A stretch of DNA of 64,000 nucleotides from an uncultured Oscillospiraceae bacterium (GTDB taxonomy: Bacteria > Bacillota > Clostridia > Oscillospirales > Acutalibacteraceae). The stretch covers positions 89,333 to 153,332 of the forward strand of contig UQLQ01000002.1 of NCBI GenBank assembly GCA_900541905.1. Reading direction: 5' to 3'. The notes under the pieces were generated by a model. It ran no database searches and was not told the DNA's origin. It saw only the letters and a program-made list of their open reading frames with translations. A program made the translations under genes and the position numbers. This document shows, in pieces, positions 1 to 7,455 of this stretch; within the stretch, counting starts at the first letter, position 1, and each line of letters opens with the position of its first letter.

Positions 1-1
1 A

Positions 2-109
2 ACAGATGCTTATGTTAGGCAGTTGAATAATTTTAAATTTAAAGTTATTGTTTGCGCAGTTATGTTGGCGTTGTTAATTGTGAGAACAGTGCTAAAGATT
101 TTTATGTAA
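2..109 (+). CDS. C-terminal end of an unidentified membrane-anchored protein (partial)
   Basis: An open frame enters from the left edge and runs 35 codons to a TAA. Its last 20 or so residues are hydrophobic (around VIVCAVMLALLIV) and end in a short basic tail, as in a C-terminal membrane anchor. The start and most of the protein lie outside the window, so the family cannot be named. That this frame is coding is inferred only from its amphipathic-then-hydrophobic composition and from the gene-free DNA that follows. Confidence 0.4.
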   Translation, partial: TDAYVRQLNNFKFKVIVCAVMLALLIVRTVLKIFM

Positions 110-166
110 TTTTGATAAAGAATTATGTTAATCAGAACATATTATGTAAACCAAATAACTATGCTT

Positions 167-211
167 TTTTCAACATGAAAGTATAGTAATGTTAAAATGA
201 CATGTTGAAAA
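167..211. repeat. Perfect 11-bp inverted repeat
   Basis: TTTTCAACATG (167-177) and its exact reverse complement CATGTTGAAAA (201-211) enclose a 23-base loop. No T-run follows the right arm, so it does not look like a normal rho-independent terminator. It could be an operator or a weak terminator for the partial gene that ends at 109. Confidence 0.45.
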
Positions 212-560
212 CTGAAAAAAATAAGACATGGCCTATATTTTGTTGTGGAAAACTATGTGGAAAAAGTTGAAAGTTTTTGATGAAATCCTTTTTTGTATCA
301 GTTACGACATAATTATGTAAAGACATGTTCTGTATATTCGACAATCATCTTGTAAAATTTTTATAAACTAAATTTATTTTTGCGCATAGTACGTTCTGTT
401 TTCTTTTTTCTTTTTCTCTATTTTTGAACTTATGGTACAGTATAACAAGAAAAACGCATGTAAAGTAATAAAAGGTACTTTTATATATCTTAAAAGGGAG
501 CGTAAAAGCATATCCTTTTAAAAATAGGATAGCGACATAAATAAGATAGAACAGCGTTTG

Positions 561-644
561 AAAACAGAATGGAGAGACATTTAGGGCAAAATTACAAGTT
601 ATAGTGGCTCAAGCAGGGCTATTGCGGATAGGTTATTCTGTTTT
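561..644 (+). other. Possible structured RNA element, unknown class
   Basis: AAAACAGAAT (561-570) pairs perfectly with ATTCTGTTTT (635-644), closing a 64-base interior that is less AT-rich than the DNA around it. The right arm runs into a short T-stretch. A smaller hairpin (TATCCT/AGGATA, near 511-530) lies just upstream. I compared the interior with riboswitch motifs I know (glycine, SAM, lysine, c-di-GMP) and found no match. Chance pairing in AT-rich DNA is possible. Confidence 0.2.
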
Positions 645-994
645 TAAGTAAGACTTTAATACGAAACTTTTCTTTTTGCATATTAGCTTACGTTCTTTTA
701 CATAAAACTTGTCTGATAGGGTCGGTAATTAAATAAGTAAGGTAAAATACAATGGAGGTTTCAAGTTTTCTGTCTGATAAAAGAATCTATTTGTGAATGT
801 TAAAAGAAGTATACTCATTTATATCAAAATTGGTAGCATTCGAAATTAAGAAATCACTATTGGCAAGTACTTCTTTGATATGTATTGAGCTTTGATGCAG
901 AAGGAAGAGTCAAATCTAATTTTAAATGTACGTAACTGGATTATGTATTTAGATGTCCGATTATTGTTAGAATATAAGAGCTTAGAAATAAGAA

Positions 995-1028
995 AAGGCA
1001 GATATTCTATGAGTTGAATATCTGCCTT
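995..1028 (-). terminator. Rho-independent terminator of the flavodoxin-like gene pair
   Basis: A 13-bp perfect stem (995-1007 with 1016-1028) has an 8-base loop and is followed on the minus strand by TTTTCTTATTT. It begins four bases after the stop codon of the minus-strand gene. Confidence 0.85.
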
Positions 1029-1031
1029 GTT

Positions 1032-1634
1032 TTATTCAATTTTCATGGATGCCATTTGTTCTTTGCTGCACCCAAATTTTTCACCATATTTAATCCAGTA
1101 TTTTGTAGAAGCCTTTACAAAGGATTGTTTGGATAATGGTAGTGTAACCGATAGGTGTTCTATTTTTCTGTTTGCAATCAATTTGGCTAGCCTTTTTATT
1201 TTCCCTTTCACTAAAAAAGATAATGGTGTTGTCAAAAATGCTTCTCCGGCTCCAATTGCCAATGTAGAGCAAAATTCATATTTATTCTGCTTGCAGAATA
1301 AATGCATCATGTCCAATGCAACATTATTTTGTTCCGGTTCGATAAAGCCGCAGTTAATTAAAATATGAACTTTTGGCTTTGGTTCTATTTGATATGTTTC
1401 TAATGTCTTTAAGAAATTTAACAAAGTGGAAGGGATTCCGTCCGCATATAAGGGAAAGACAAACAAGATGTCTGAGCAACCTTCGATATGGTTACAAATT
1501 TCACTGTGATTTTTCTTATTGACCATAAAAGATATTGTTTCACCGGAATAGTATTTTTGAAAAATCTCAGCGTAAAGTTTGGAATTTGATTTTGGTGCTC
1601 GGGGACTGCCGTTAATAATGACTGTTTTTACCAT
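1032..1634 (-). CDS. Flavodoxin-fold NAD(P)H-dependent oxidoreductase-like protein
   Basis: A 200-residue protein whose N-terminus (VIINGSPRAPKSNS, residues 5-18) matches the FMN phosphate-binding loop of NADPH-dependent FMN reductases and iron-sulfur flavoproteins. A second flavodoxin-like segment, FVFPLYADGIPSTLLNFL near residue 58, resembles the loop after strand 3. The Cys cluster typical of iron-sulfur flavoproteins is absent, but one is present in the gene immediately upstream. The two genes overlap by 7 bp (translational coupling) and share one promoter and one terminator. Substrate unknown. The family assignment is secure, the function is not. Confidence 0.75.
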   Translation of the reverse strand: MVKTVIINGSPRAPKSNSKLYAEIFQKYYSGETISFMVNKKNHSEICNHIEGCSDILFVFPLYADGIPSTLLNFLKTLETYQIEPKPKVHILINCGFIEPEQNNVALDMMHLFCKQNKYEFCSTLAIGAGEAFLTTPLSFLVKGKIKRLAKLIANRKIEHLSVTLPLSKQSFVKASTKYWIKYGEKFGCSKEQMASMKIE

Positions 1635-2131
1635 GAGGCAACCTCCTGTTCCACGGTTGTTGTTAATTCTTCCTTCGTAACAAATACAATACGGTAAGAA
1701 GAAAAACTCATATTATTCGCATTGCGGGCAACCAATCGGGAAAAAATATCTTTTTCTTCTTGAGATAGTTCTCCATATGCGATAATAACGGCCTCTTTAT
1801 CTTTTACCGCCCGCTGGACGTGATGTGTTTCATTGTTATGAATACGGATAAATGCTTGCTGCACAGGGATTGCACGTTCCAACATGGTTTTCATAACAGT
1901 ATCATAAGAGCCGTACTTTATATGAGAGACATAAATGATTTTGTCACTGTCTGCTATGATTGGATATACTTTTACAGCATCATCTCTTATCACACATTTC
2001 CCCGGTGTTTTGGTCCAACATCCGAAACAGCCGACACAATTGGAAATTTTTAATGCGGATAAATCAATATACGTTTCATTTTCCGTTTTCAAACTAACAG
2101 TTAAGGGGGTATCTGATAATAACAATTTCAT
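1628..2131 (-). CDS. Flavodoxin-family protein with Cys cluster, lacking the N-terminal FMN loop
   Basis: A 167-residue protein. Near residues 30-50 it has NCVGCFGCWTKTPGKC followed by IRDD, the Cys-rich signature of iron-sulfur flavoproteins. It starts directly with a short strand and lacks the GSPR-type phosphate loop normally some 40 residues before this motif. The next gene has that loop but no Cys cluster, so the pair together carries the two halves of the usual signature. Start chosen at an ATG behind a perfect AGGAGG. First gene of a two-gene operon with an extended -10 promoter upstream. An electron-transfer role is inferred. Confidence 0.7.
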   Translation of the reverse strand: MKLLLSDTPLTVSLKTENETYIDLSALKISNCVGCFGCWTKTPGKCVIRDDAVKVYPIIADSDKIIYVSHIKYGSYDTVMKTMLERAIPVQQAFIRIHNNETHHVQRAVKDKEAVIIAYGELSQEEKDIFSRLVARNANNMSFSSYRIVFVTKEELTTTVEQEVASW

Positions 2132-2164
2132 AGAATTCCTCCTAAGTTAATATGAATATGGAAT

Positions 2165-2193
2165 ATTATATCAGATTTTTTGACCTAATTCAA
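2165..2193 (-). promoter_or_regulatory. Sigma-A promoter of the flavodoxin-like operon
   Basis: On the minus strand TTGAAT is followed after 17 bases by TATAAT, with TGA just before it (extended -10). It lies about 35 bases upstream of the start at 2131. Confidence 0.7.
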
Positions 2194-2225
2194 TGATGAA
2201 AGCGTTGGAAAAGAAATCACTTAAT

Positions 2226-2255
2226 AAAAAACAGCCGTATGTACGGCTGTTTTTT
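2226..2255. terminator. Bidirectional terminator hairpin
   Basis: AAAAAACAGCCGTA (2226-2239) pairs with TACGGCTGTTTTTT (2242-2255). The stem has A and T runs on both sides, so it can act on either strand. It lies 8 bases after the stop of the small minus-strand gene at 2264. Confidence 0.85.
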
Positions 2256-2263
2256 ACTTTATG

Positions 2264-2476
2264 TCAAAGTTTAAAATCTTCTTTTGTAAATTTGGCAAGA
2301 GGGGGTCTTTTTTTGGGAGTCCTTAGGAGAGGGTCGTAAGTGAATTTTTTACATTTACCATTTTCGTCTATCTCGCAATGAACTGCGCAGTTTGGAGATA
2401 GTTCGGGCGTTGTATTGTGGCTGCAATACTCACAGTTCGGGTCAATACGAGTACCGTATAAAGATGTATGTTTCAC
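2264..2476 (-). CDS. Small conserved cysteine-containing protein of unknown function
   Basis: A 70-residue protein starting at GTG (2476) behind GGGAAGGATGG. It has a CEYC pair (residues 16-19), further Cys at about 31, 35 and 43, and a basic C-terminal YDPLLRTPKKRPPL stretch. I recognise this layout (spaced Cys plus YDPLxRxP tail) as a hypothetical protein common in Clostridia. The spaced cysteines suggest metal binding, which is inference. It has its own likely promoter (2507-2535) and terminator (2226-2255). Confidence 0.7.
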   Translation of the reverse strand: MKHTSLYGTRIDPNCEYCSHNTTPELSPNCAVHCEIDENGKCKKFTYDPLLRTPKKRPPLAKFTKEDFKL

Positions 2477-2506
2477 TGTATTACCATCCTTCCCAATATT
2501 TTTTCT

Positions 2507-2535
2507 ATTATATCATTGTTTTTTGCTTTTTTCTA
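2507..2535 (-). promoter_or_regulatory. Probable promoter of the small cysteine gene
   Basis: Extended -10 TGATATAAT on the minus strand (TATAAT = 2507-2512) with a poor -35 (TAGAAA, 2530-2535) at 17 bases. It overlaps the stop codon of ylbJ. Confidence 0.45.
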
Positions 2536-3657
2536 CCCCTTCACTTTTAATTTTCTGCGTTCCAATCCGACAGAAAACAAGAAAATGGCACAACAGGCTA
2601 CTAATGCAATTCCGGCAGGCCATGAATAAGAAATGATACCGGATATTTGTTCGGAAGTATTTTGAAAAACATAGGCTGCAGGCTGTGGAAACAGAGGAAG
2701 AAATGACATGGTCACAAGTGCGGCTATGATTCCATGGATGAACCGGAATGCAATAAATTTCAATTTGGAAATTCCACATTTTAAAGTAGCTGCAAAAATT
2801 TGAAAGTGTACGCAAAATCCACCAAATCCAAGGCCGAAGGCCATCAAAGCAATGGGGGCGTTTAAGGAGGCGGTATCTACACATCCGCTGGTGATTTCTG
2901 TTAACAATGAAACGATGGAGGCTGCGATGGGTGCAGGAATGTGCAACCGCAGCAGTAATTGGCAAATTCCTTGAGCAATTCCTGTTGCATGCAGCAAAGA
3001 CAAAAATGCTGAAAATATAATGACAAATGCACTCATATTCATAAGACCTTTGGAGGCGTCTAATGTAGATTCCACCAAAGGGGATTGGGAAGAACGTTCG
3101 GAAGATATTACAGTATGGCAAGGTTCTTTTTTGAATCGTGCGATAATGCCAAGGGTAATACCGATGACCATCATGGCTGCAATTTGAGAGAAAAACAGCA
3201 AAAGTCCAATCAGTGCATTTTGCAGCAATGTACCGCCGACTACACTGATAATAAAGGCAGGTCCTGCATTGACGCAAAAGTACAGCATCCGATGCGCCTG
3301 TTTCTGTGTAATAGCACCTTGCTCCAACAAAGATATACAACCTCGTGCACCTACAGGATATCCGCCAATCATGCTCATAATAATCACAGAACCTGCACTG
3401 CCGGGAAGATAAAACAAAAATTGAATTACAGGCTGTAACAGTTTACCGATGAATTTGGAAATACCGGAATGGATGATAAAAGAGGAAAGCACCATAAACG
3501 GAAACAAAGAAGGCACCAATGTGTATAAACAATAACTGATTCCGTTGGCTGCGCCGTTGCGCACATCATTTGGAAAGAGCAAAATTCCCAGTGCACATGC
3601 AATGATAATCAAACACAATAAAATTGTTTTACAAAGATATAATAAACGTGTGCGCAT
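2533..3657 (-). CDS. ylbJ: Sporulation integral membrane protein YlbJ
   Basis: A 374-residue polytopic membrane protein with about 8-9 hydrophobic segments and the GGYPVGAR motif (about residues 96-103) typical of YlbJ and nucleoside-recognition (GATE) domain transporters. Family knowledge: in Bacillus YlbJ is made under mother-cell control and affects spore cortex formation. The ATG at 3657 sits 8 bases after AAGGAGGA. The frame continues upstream without a ribosome site, and that longer form is rejected. It is divergent from yqfC-yqfD, another sporulation pair. Confidence 0.9.
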   Translation of the reverse strand: MRTRLLYLCKTILLCLIIIACALGILLFPNDVRNGAANGISYCLYTLVPSLFPFMVLSSFIIHSGISKFIGKLLQPVIQFLFYLPGSAGSVIIMSMIGGYPVGARGCISLLEQGAITQKQAHRMLYFCVNAGPAFIISVVGGTLLQNALIGLLLFFSQIAAMMVIGITLGIIARFKKEPCHTVISSERSSQSPLVESTLDASKGLMNMSAFVIIFSAFLSLLHATGIAQGICQLLLRLHIPAPIAASIVSLLTEITSGCVDTASLNAPIALMAFGLGFGGFCVHFQIFAATLKCGISKLKFIAFRFIHGIIAALVTMSFLPLFPQPAAYVFQNTSEQISGIISYSWPAGIALVACCAIFLFSVGLERRKLKVKG

Positions 3658-3809
3658 CGGTATCCTCCTTTCTGATTGTGGTGCATTTACCACCTGTTTG
3701 TCAGTATTGTTGTAAGTTTCTATAGCATGTATATGCCAATGAGTGATTTTTATTGCTAAAAGTGCATAATCTTGTGAAAGAAACGTTTTGGAAAGGGCGG
3801 CTTTTATAT

Positions 3810-4121
3810 ATGAATAAAGCACAACGCGGTGTTGAGAAACGTCAGGAAAAAGGAAATGTACGCGGGCTGAATAAAATTGCGAGCGTATTACAACTGCCGG
3901 CAGCAGTAATTGCAGGTGTCGCACATATGGAAGTAAGCGGAAATCACGAGGTGGTTCTGGAGGGCTGCGGCGGCATTATTGAATATACAGACGATGTAGT
4001 AAGGGTGAAAACCGGAAAATCAATCACCAAATTCAGTGGAAAAAATCTTGAGATTAAATGTATCCAAATAGATTCATTAATCATTCAGGGATTTATTACA
4101 TCCATTGAATTTCAGTTTTGA
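3810..4121 (+). CDS. yqfC: Sporulation protein YqfC
   Basis: A 103-residue protein of the YqfC family. It has a basic N-terminus and a middle segment (about residues 40-85) related to the YabP/YqfC fold, with the usual motif IIEYTDDVVRVKTG. Start at ATG 3810, ten bases after GGAAAGGGCGG. It is followed after 9 bases by yqfD; this gene pair is conserved in endospore formers and lies just before phoH-ybeY-dgkA-era, as in Bacillus. Its molecular role is unknown. Confidence 0.88.
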   Translation: MNKAQRGVEKRQEKGNVRGLNKIASVLQLPAAVIAGVAHMEVSGNHEVVLEGCGGIIEYTDDVVRVKTGKSITKFSGKNLEIKCIQIDSLIIQGFITSIEFQF

Positions 4122-4130
4122 GGTGAATCT

Positions 4131-5321
4131 ATGTTTGTATTAAATCTGATCCGCTGGTTTGTTGGATATGTCGTCTTTACAGTAGAAGGAAACGGGCAGG
4201 AACGGTTTGTAAACTTGTGTGCCCGTTTTGGATATACGATTTGGAATGTAAGAAGAAAGGAATATTTTTTTGTCTCTATTTCACGGACAAAATATAGAAT
4301 GCTGAAAAACTTAGCCAAACAAACAGGTGTAAAAATACGTGTTTATAAAAAACATGGCCTGCCATTTGTCATGTATAAATTTCCGAATATCAAAGGTATG
4401 CTGGCAGGATTGGTGGTTTTCATTGTTCTGTTAAGTTTTTTATCTACCCGTGTGTGGAGCATTCAGGTAGAAGGAAATCAAGAATTGAATTCAGATTTAA
4501 TTCTGCTTACCGCTGAAGAAATCGGTTTAAAAGAGGGTATGGCAAGAAGTAAGCTGGATGTATTGTCCATTCAAAATCAATTGATGATTGCATATCCGGA
4601 AATTGCGTGGATTTCCTTAAACACCAAAGGCAGTTCTGTTACCATTCGCATTGGTGAAAAAGAAGATAAACCTGATATTTGGAACAGCGATAAAAAAGTA
4701 ATGAACATCAAAGCGGCAAGAGACGGTCAAATTGTACGAATGGAAGTAACGCACGGTACTCCTCAAGTAAAAGTAGGAGACGGTGTAGCAGAAGGACAAT
4801 TGTTGGTAAGCGGAATTACGGAAACAAAATACAATAATTTATTTACACGTGCAACGGCTAAGATTATAGCGGAGACAAAACATACCTATGAAATTAAAGT
4901 ACCACTGACACAAGATGAAAAAATACCAACTGGAAATGTGATTCGGCGCAGAGCGTTAAAATTATTTGGATTTACCATGCCGATTACGTTTGAAGTAGAG
5001 CCAAAAGACAACAATGGTTTGGCCTATGAAAAAGATTTGGCGATTTACCGCGCAAAAGCAAATGATGCCAATTTACCCGCAACCGTATATGAAGAAACAT
5101 GGACGGAATACCAGGTTCAGCAAATACAGCTGACAGAAGAACAGGCTTTGCAAAAGGCAAAAGAAGAGTTGGAGAAACAACAGAATGAAGCATTAAAAGA
5201 AGATGATAAAATTTTATCAACAAATACAACATATACCGTGGAAAACGGACAGTTGATTTTACGCGCGGCCAGTGTGTGGGAAGAAAATATTGCTCAGGAA
5301 TCTGAAATTTACGTGGAATAG
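4131..5321 (+). CDS. yqfD: Sporulation protein YqfD
   Basis: A 396-residue single-pass membrane protein. The N-terminal 85 residues are cytoplasmic, a membrane span lies at about 87-108 (AGLVVFIVLLSFL), and the rest is a large outer domain in two parts with a POTRA-like segment right after the span (IQVEGNQ). Matches the YqfD family, mother-cell sporulation proteins of unknown mechanism. The C-terminal 60 residues are charged and helical (EEQALQKAKEELEKQQ). Start at ATG behind GAGGTGA. Translated directly after yqfC. Confidence 0.9.
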   Translation: MFVLNLIRWFVGYVVFTVEGNGQERFVNLCARFGYTIWNVRRKEYFFVSISRTKYRMLKNLAKQTGVKIRVYKKHGLPFVMYKFPNIKGMLAGLVVFIVLLSFLSTRVWSIQVEGNQELNSDLILLTAEEIGLKEGMARSKLDVLSIQNQLMIAYPEIAWISLNTKGSSVTIRIGEKEDKPDIWNSDKKVMNIKAARDGQIVRMEVTHGTPQVKVGDGVAEGQLLVSGITETKYNNLFTRATAKIIAETKHTYEIKVPLTQDEKIPTGNVIRRRALKLFGFTMPITFEVEPKDNNGLAYEKDLAIYRAKANDANLPATVYEETWTEYQVQQIQLTEEQALQKAKEELEKQQNEALKEDDKILSTNTTYTVENGQLILRAASVWEENIAQESEIYVE

Positions 5322-5384
5322 TCGTAATTTTGGTACGAATATCCAAAAAAATGTTGTGAAATGCGTGACGAAAAGTGGAATCTG

Positions 5385-5393
5385 TGGTATAAT
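5385..5393 (+). promoter_or_regulatory. Extended -10 promoter upstream of phoH
   Basis: TGGTATAAT (5385-5393) lies about 75 bases before the phoH start. No good -35 is visible at 17 bases (GTGACG). This would let phoH and the genes after it be expressed apart from sporulation control of yqfC-yqfD. Confidence 0.5.
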
Positions 5394-5468
5394 TTGTGAT
5401 ATACTATCTTGTAACAGAAGTATCATTTCAATTTTAAAATGGTGCAATTCATGTACAAAGGTGATGGA

Positions 5469-6431
5469 ATGTTCGAACAACGTATTAATATTGACCGTAT
5501 GGAACAAGCGGTAGCTTTGTTTGGAAGCTTTGACGAGAATGTAAAGCTGATAGAACAAGTATACGGCGTAAAAATTGTTGGCAGAGATTCAGAAATAAAA
5601 GTTTCGGGAGAACCAGAGTCAGTTGCAAAAGCTGTGAAAACCATTGAAAGCTTATTAACTTTGATAAACAGAGGAGAAGCACTCAGTGAACAGAATGTTC
5701 GCTATTGCATTTCTATGGTCAATGAAGGAAGCGAAGAAAAAATTGAAACTTTGGCAGGTGACTGTATTTGTGTTACCTCAAAAGGCAAGCCGGTAAAACC
5801 CAAAACCTTTGGTCAAAAAAAGTATTGCAATACCATTAAAGAAAATACAATTACAATCGGCGTAGGTCCGGCAGGTACGGGTAAAACGTATTTGGCGGTT
5901 GCTATGGCGGTAACTGCATTCCGTGCGCAGCAGGTCAACCGTATTATTTTAACAAGACCTGCCGTAGAGGCTGGTGAAAAGTTAGGTTTTTTACCCGGAG
6001 ATTTGCAGCAAAAGGTTGACCCGTATTTGAGACCTTTATATGACGCTTTGTTTGATATGCTGGGAGCGGAAACATATCAAAAATATTTGGAGCGCGGAAA
6101 TATAGAGGTTGCGCCATTGGCGTACATGAGGGGAAGAACCTTGGATGACAGCTTTATTATTTTGGATGAAGCACAGAATACAACGCCGGAACAAATGAAA
6201 ATGTTTCTAACACGTTTGGGATTTAACTCCAAAATGGTTATTACAGGCGATGTAACCCAAATTGACTTGCCGGATGGACGAAAATCCGGGCTAAAAGATG
6301 TGATGAGTGTACTGAAACATATTGACGATATTGCACAAGTACACTTTAATGAAAAGGACGTAGTGCGCCACAGATTGGTGCAGAATATTATTAAGGCATA
6401 TGAGGAACGTGAAGGAAAGGGGCAAAAATAG
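5469..6431 (+). CDS. phoH: PhoH family ATPase
   Basis: A 320-residue PhoH/YbeZ protein: a KH-like N-terminal part (about 1-90), then a P-loop NTPase domain with Walker A GPAGTGKT (about 133-140), RPAVEAGEKLGFLPGD and Walker B FIILDEAQN. Family knowledge: an RNA-associated ATPase often linked to the endoribonuclease YbeY, whose gene follows directly. ATG 5469 (after AAAGGTGATGG) is preferred to an in-frame ATG 30 bases upstream that has no ribosome site. Many relatives have a 7TM-HD gene (pgpH) between phoH and ybeY; it is absent here. Confidence 0.93.
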   Translation: MFEQRINIDRMEQAVALFGSFDENVKLIEQVYGVKIVGRDSEIKVSGEPESVAKAVKTIESLLTLINRGEALSEQNVRYCISMVNEGSEEKIETLAGDCICVTSKGKPVKPKTFGQKKYCNTIKENTITIGVGPAGTGKTYLAVAMAVTAFRAQQVNRIILTRPAVEAGEKLGFLPGDLQQKVDPYLRPLYDALFDMLGAETYQKYLERGNIEVAPLAYMRGRTLDDSFIILDEAQNTTPEQMKMFLTRLGFNSKMVITGDVTQIDLPDGRKSGLKDVMSVLKHIDDIAQVHFNEKDVVRHRLVQNIIKAYEEREGKGQK

Positions 6432-6432
6432 C

Positions 6433-6942
6433 GTGGAGAAAATCAGAGTTATTATTCACAATGACCAGAAAGAAGTGAAAATTCCGACCGGACTTAGAAT
6501 GTTGGTACGCCGTTGCTGCAACGCAGTACTGCGTTTGGAGGAATTTGGTGCTCCTGCTGAAATCAGTGTGACATTTGTAGATAATAAAAAAATTCATGAG
6601 CTGAACAAACAGTACCGCCATAAAGATGCGCCTACAGATGTATTGTCATTTCCAATGGGCGAAAACGGTGTTTATGATATTAATCACGATACAGGAGCCA
6701 AAATTTTGGGAGACATTGTTATCTCCATGGAAAAAGCTGTGGAACAGGCAGAACGTTTTGACCATAGTTTAGACCGTGAAGTTGGTTATTTAACAGCTCA
6801 TTCCGTACTGCACCTGTTAGGTTATGACCATGAACGCGGTGGTATTGACCGTGTACGTATGAGAGAAAAAGAAGAACAAGTGATGACACAGTTGGGACTT
6901 CCAAGTTCCAGCAGCTATGTACTGGAAGAGGATGAGGATTAA
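6433..6942 (+). CDS. ybeY: Endoribonuclease YbeY (16S rRNA 3' maturation)
   Basis: A 169-residue metal-dependent RNase with the signature HSVLHLLGYDHE near residues 121-132, giving three zinc-binding histidines, and PTDVLSFPM upstream. Family knowledge: involved in 16S rRNA maturation and ribosome quality control. The GTG at 6433 follows the phoH stop by one base and is preceded by GAAAGGGGC. An upstream in-frame ATG inside phoH has no ribosome site. Confidence 0.93.
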   Translation: MEKIRVIIHNDQKEVKIPTGLRMLVRRCCNAVLRLEEFGAPAEISVTFVDNKKIHELNKQYRHKDAPTDVLSFPMGENGVYDINHDTGAKILGDIVISMEKAVEQAERFDHSLDREVGYLTAHSVLHLLGYDHERGGIDRVRMREKEEQVMTQLGLPSSSSYVLEEDED

Positions 6943-6944
6943 CC

Positions 6945-7439
6945 GTGAATTTTCTCAGAGGCTTTCAGGCCGCATTCAGAGGAATTATACGCTGTATCAA
7001 TCACGAAAGAAACATGCGAATTCATACAGTGGCTGCATTGTATGTATTCGTTTTTTCATTCTTTTTTGAATTCAGTACAACCGGCTATGCAGTTTTGTTT
7101 ACCGTGTTTGGACTGATTATGGCGTTGGAAATTGTAAATACAGGTTTGGAGGCTTTGGCAGACCAAATCTCTCCCGGATACAGTCCTGTTGTAAAAGTGG
7201 TAAAAGATATTGCGGCAGGCGCTGTGCTGATTATGGCAATATTTGCAGTTGCGGTTGCAGTGGTATTATTCTGGCAGCCGGAAGGTTTTATTCGTATGTA
7301 CGAATATTTTTGTATTACTATGCCTATTATGTGGCTGCCTTTTGTAGTAATCTCCGCACTTTGCCTTTGGTACATTATTAAGGGTCCGTTGGGAATGAAA
7401 AATTTCTTTTTAAAACATAAAAAATTTGAGGAAGAATAA
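6945..7439 (+). CDS. dgkA: Diacylglycerol/undecaprenol kinase (DgkA family), C-terminally extended
   Basis: A 164-residue membrane protein. Residues 1-120 are a DgkA domain: an amphipathic N-terminal helix with a GF-AAFRGI motif, then three membrane spans with the active-site motif EIVNTGLEALAD (around residue 63). In Gram-positive bacteria the substrate is usually undecaprenol, recycling the cell wall carrier. About 40 extra residues add at least one more span (MWLPFVVISALCLWYII). Start is GTG, two bases after the ybeY stop. Confidence 0.9.
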   Translation: MNFLRGFQAAFRGIIRCINHERNMRIHTVAALYVFVFSFFFEFSTTGYAVLFTVFGLIMALEIVNTGLEALADQISPGYSPVVKVVKDIAAGAVLIMAIFAVAVAVVLFWQPEGFIRMYEYFCITMPIMWLPFVVISALCLWYIIKGPLGMKNFFLKHKKFEEE

Positions 7440-7455
7440 AAAGGAGGGCATTTCT

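Larger units (their letters stand above)
110..994. other. Gene-free AT-rich stretch
   Basis: No open frame with a ribosome binding site is visible on either strand for almost 900 bases. The DNA is very AT-rich with long T and A runs. It holds an inverted repeat (167-211) and a possible structured element (561-644), listed separately. It may be a long intergenic region or decayed genes; I see no recognisable RNA family. Confidence 0.5.

Noticed and set aside
244..264. Two 9-mers TGTGGAAAA, 12 bp apart, each one mismatch from a DnaA box
   Set aside because: There is no dnaA, rpmH, dnaN or gidA nearby, only two imperfect sites are seen, and AT-rich DNA produces such matches easily. Not enough for an origin.
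2513..3340. Alternative 275-codon frame overlapping ylbJ
   Set aside because: Same strand in another frame, rich in Cys, His and Arg, without start signals; ylbJ is clearly the real gene.
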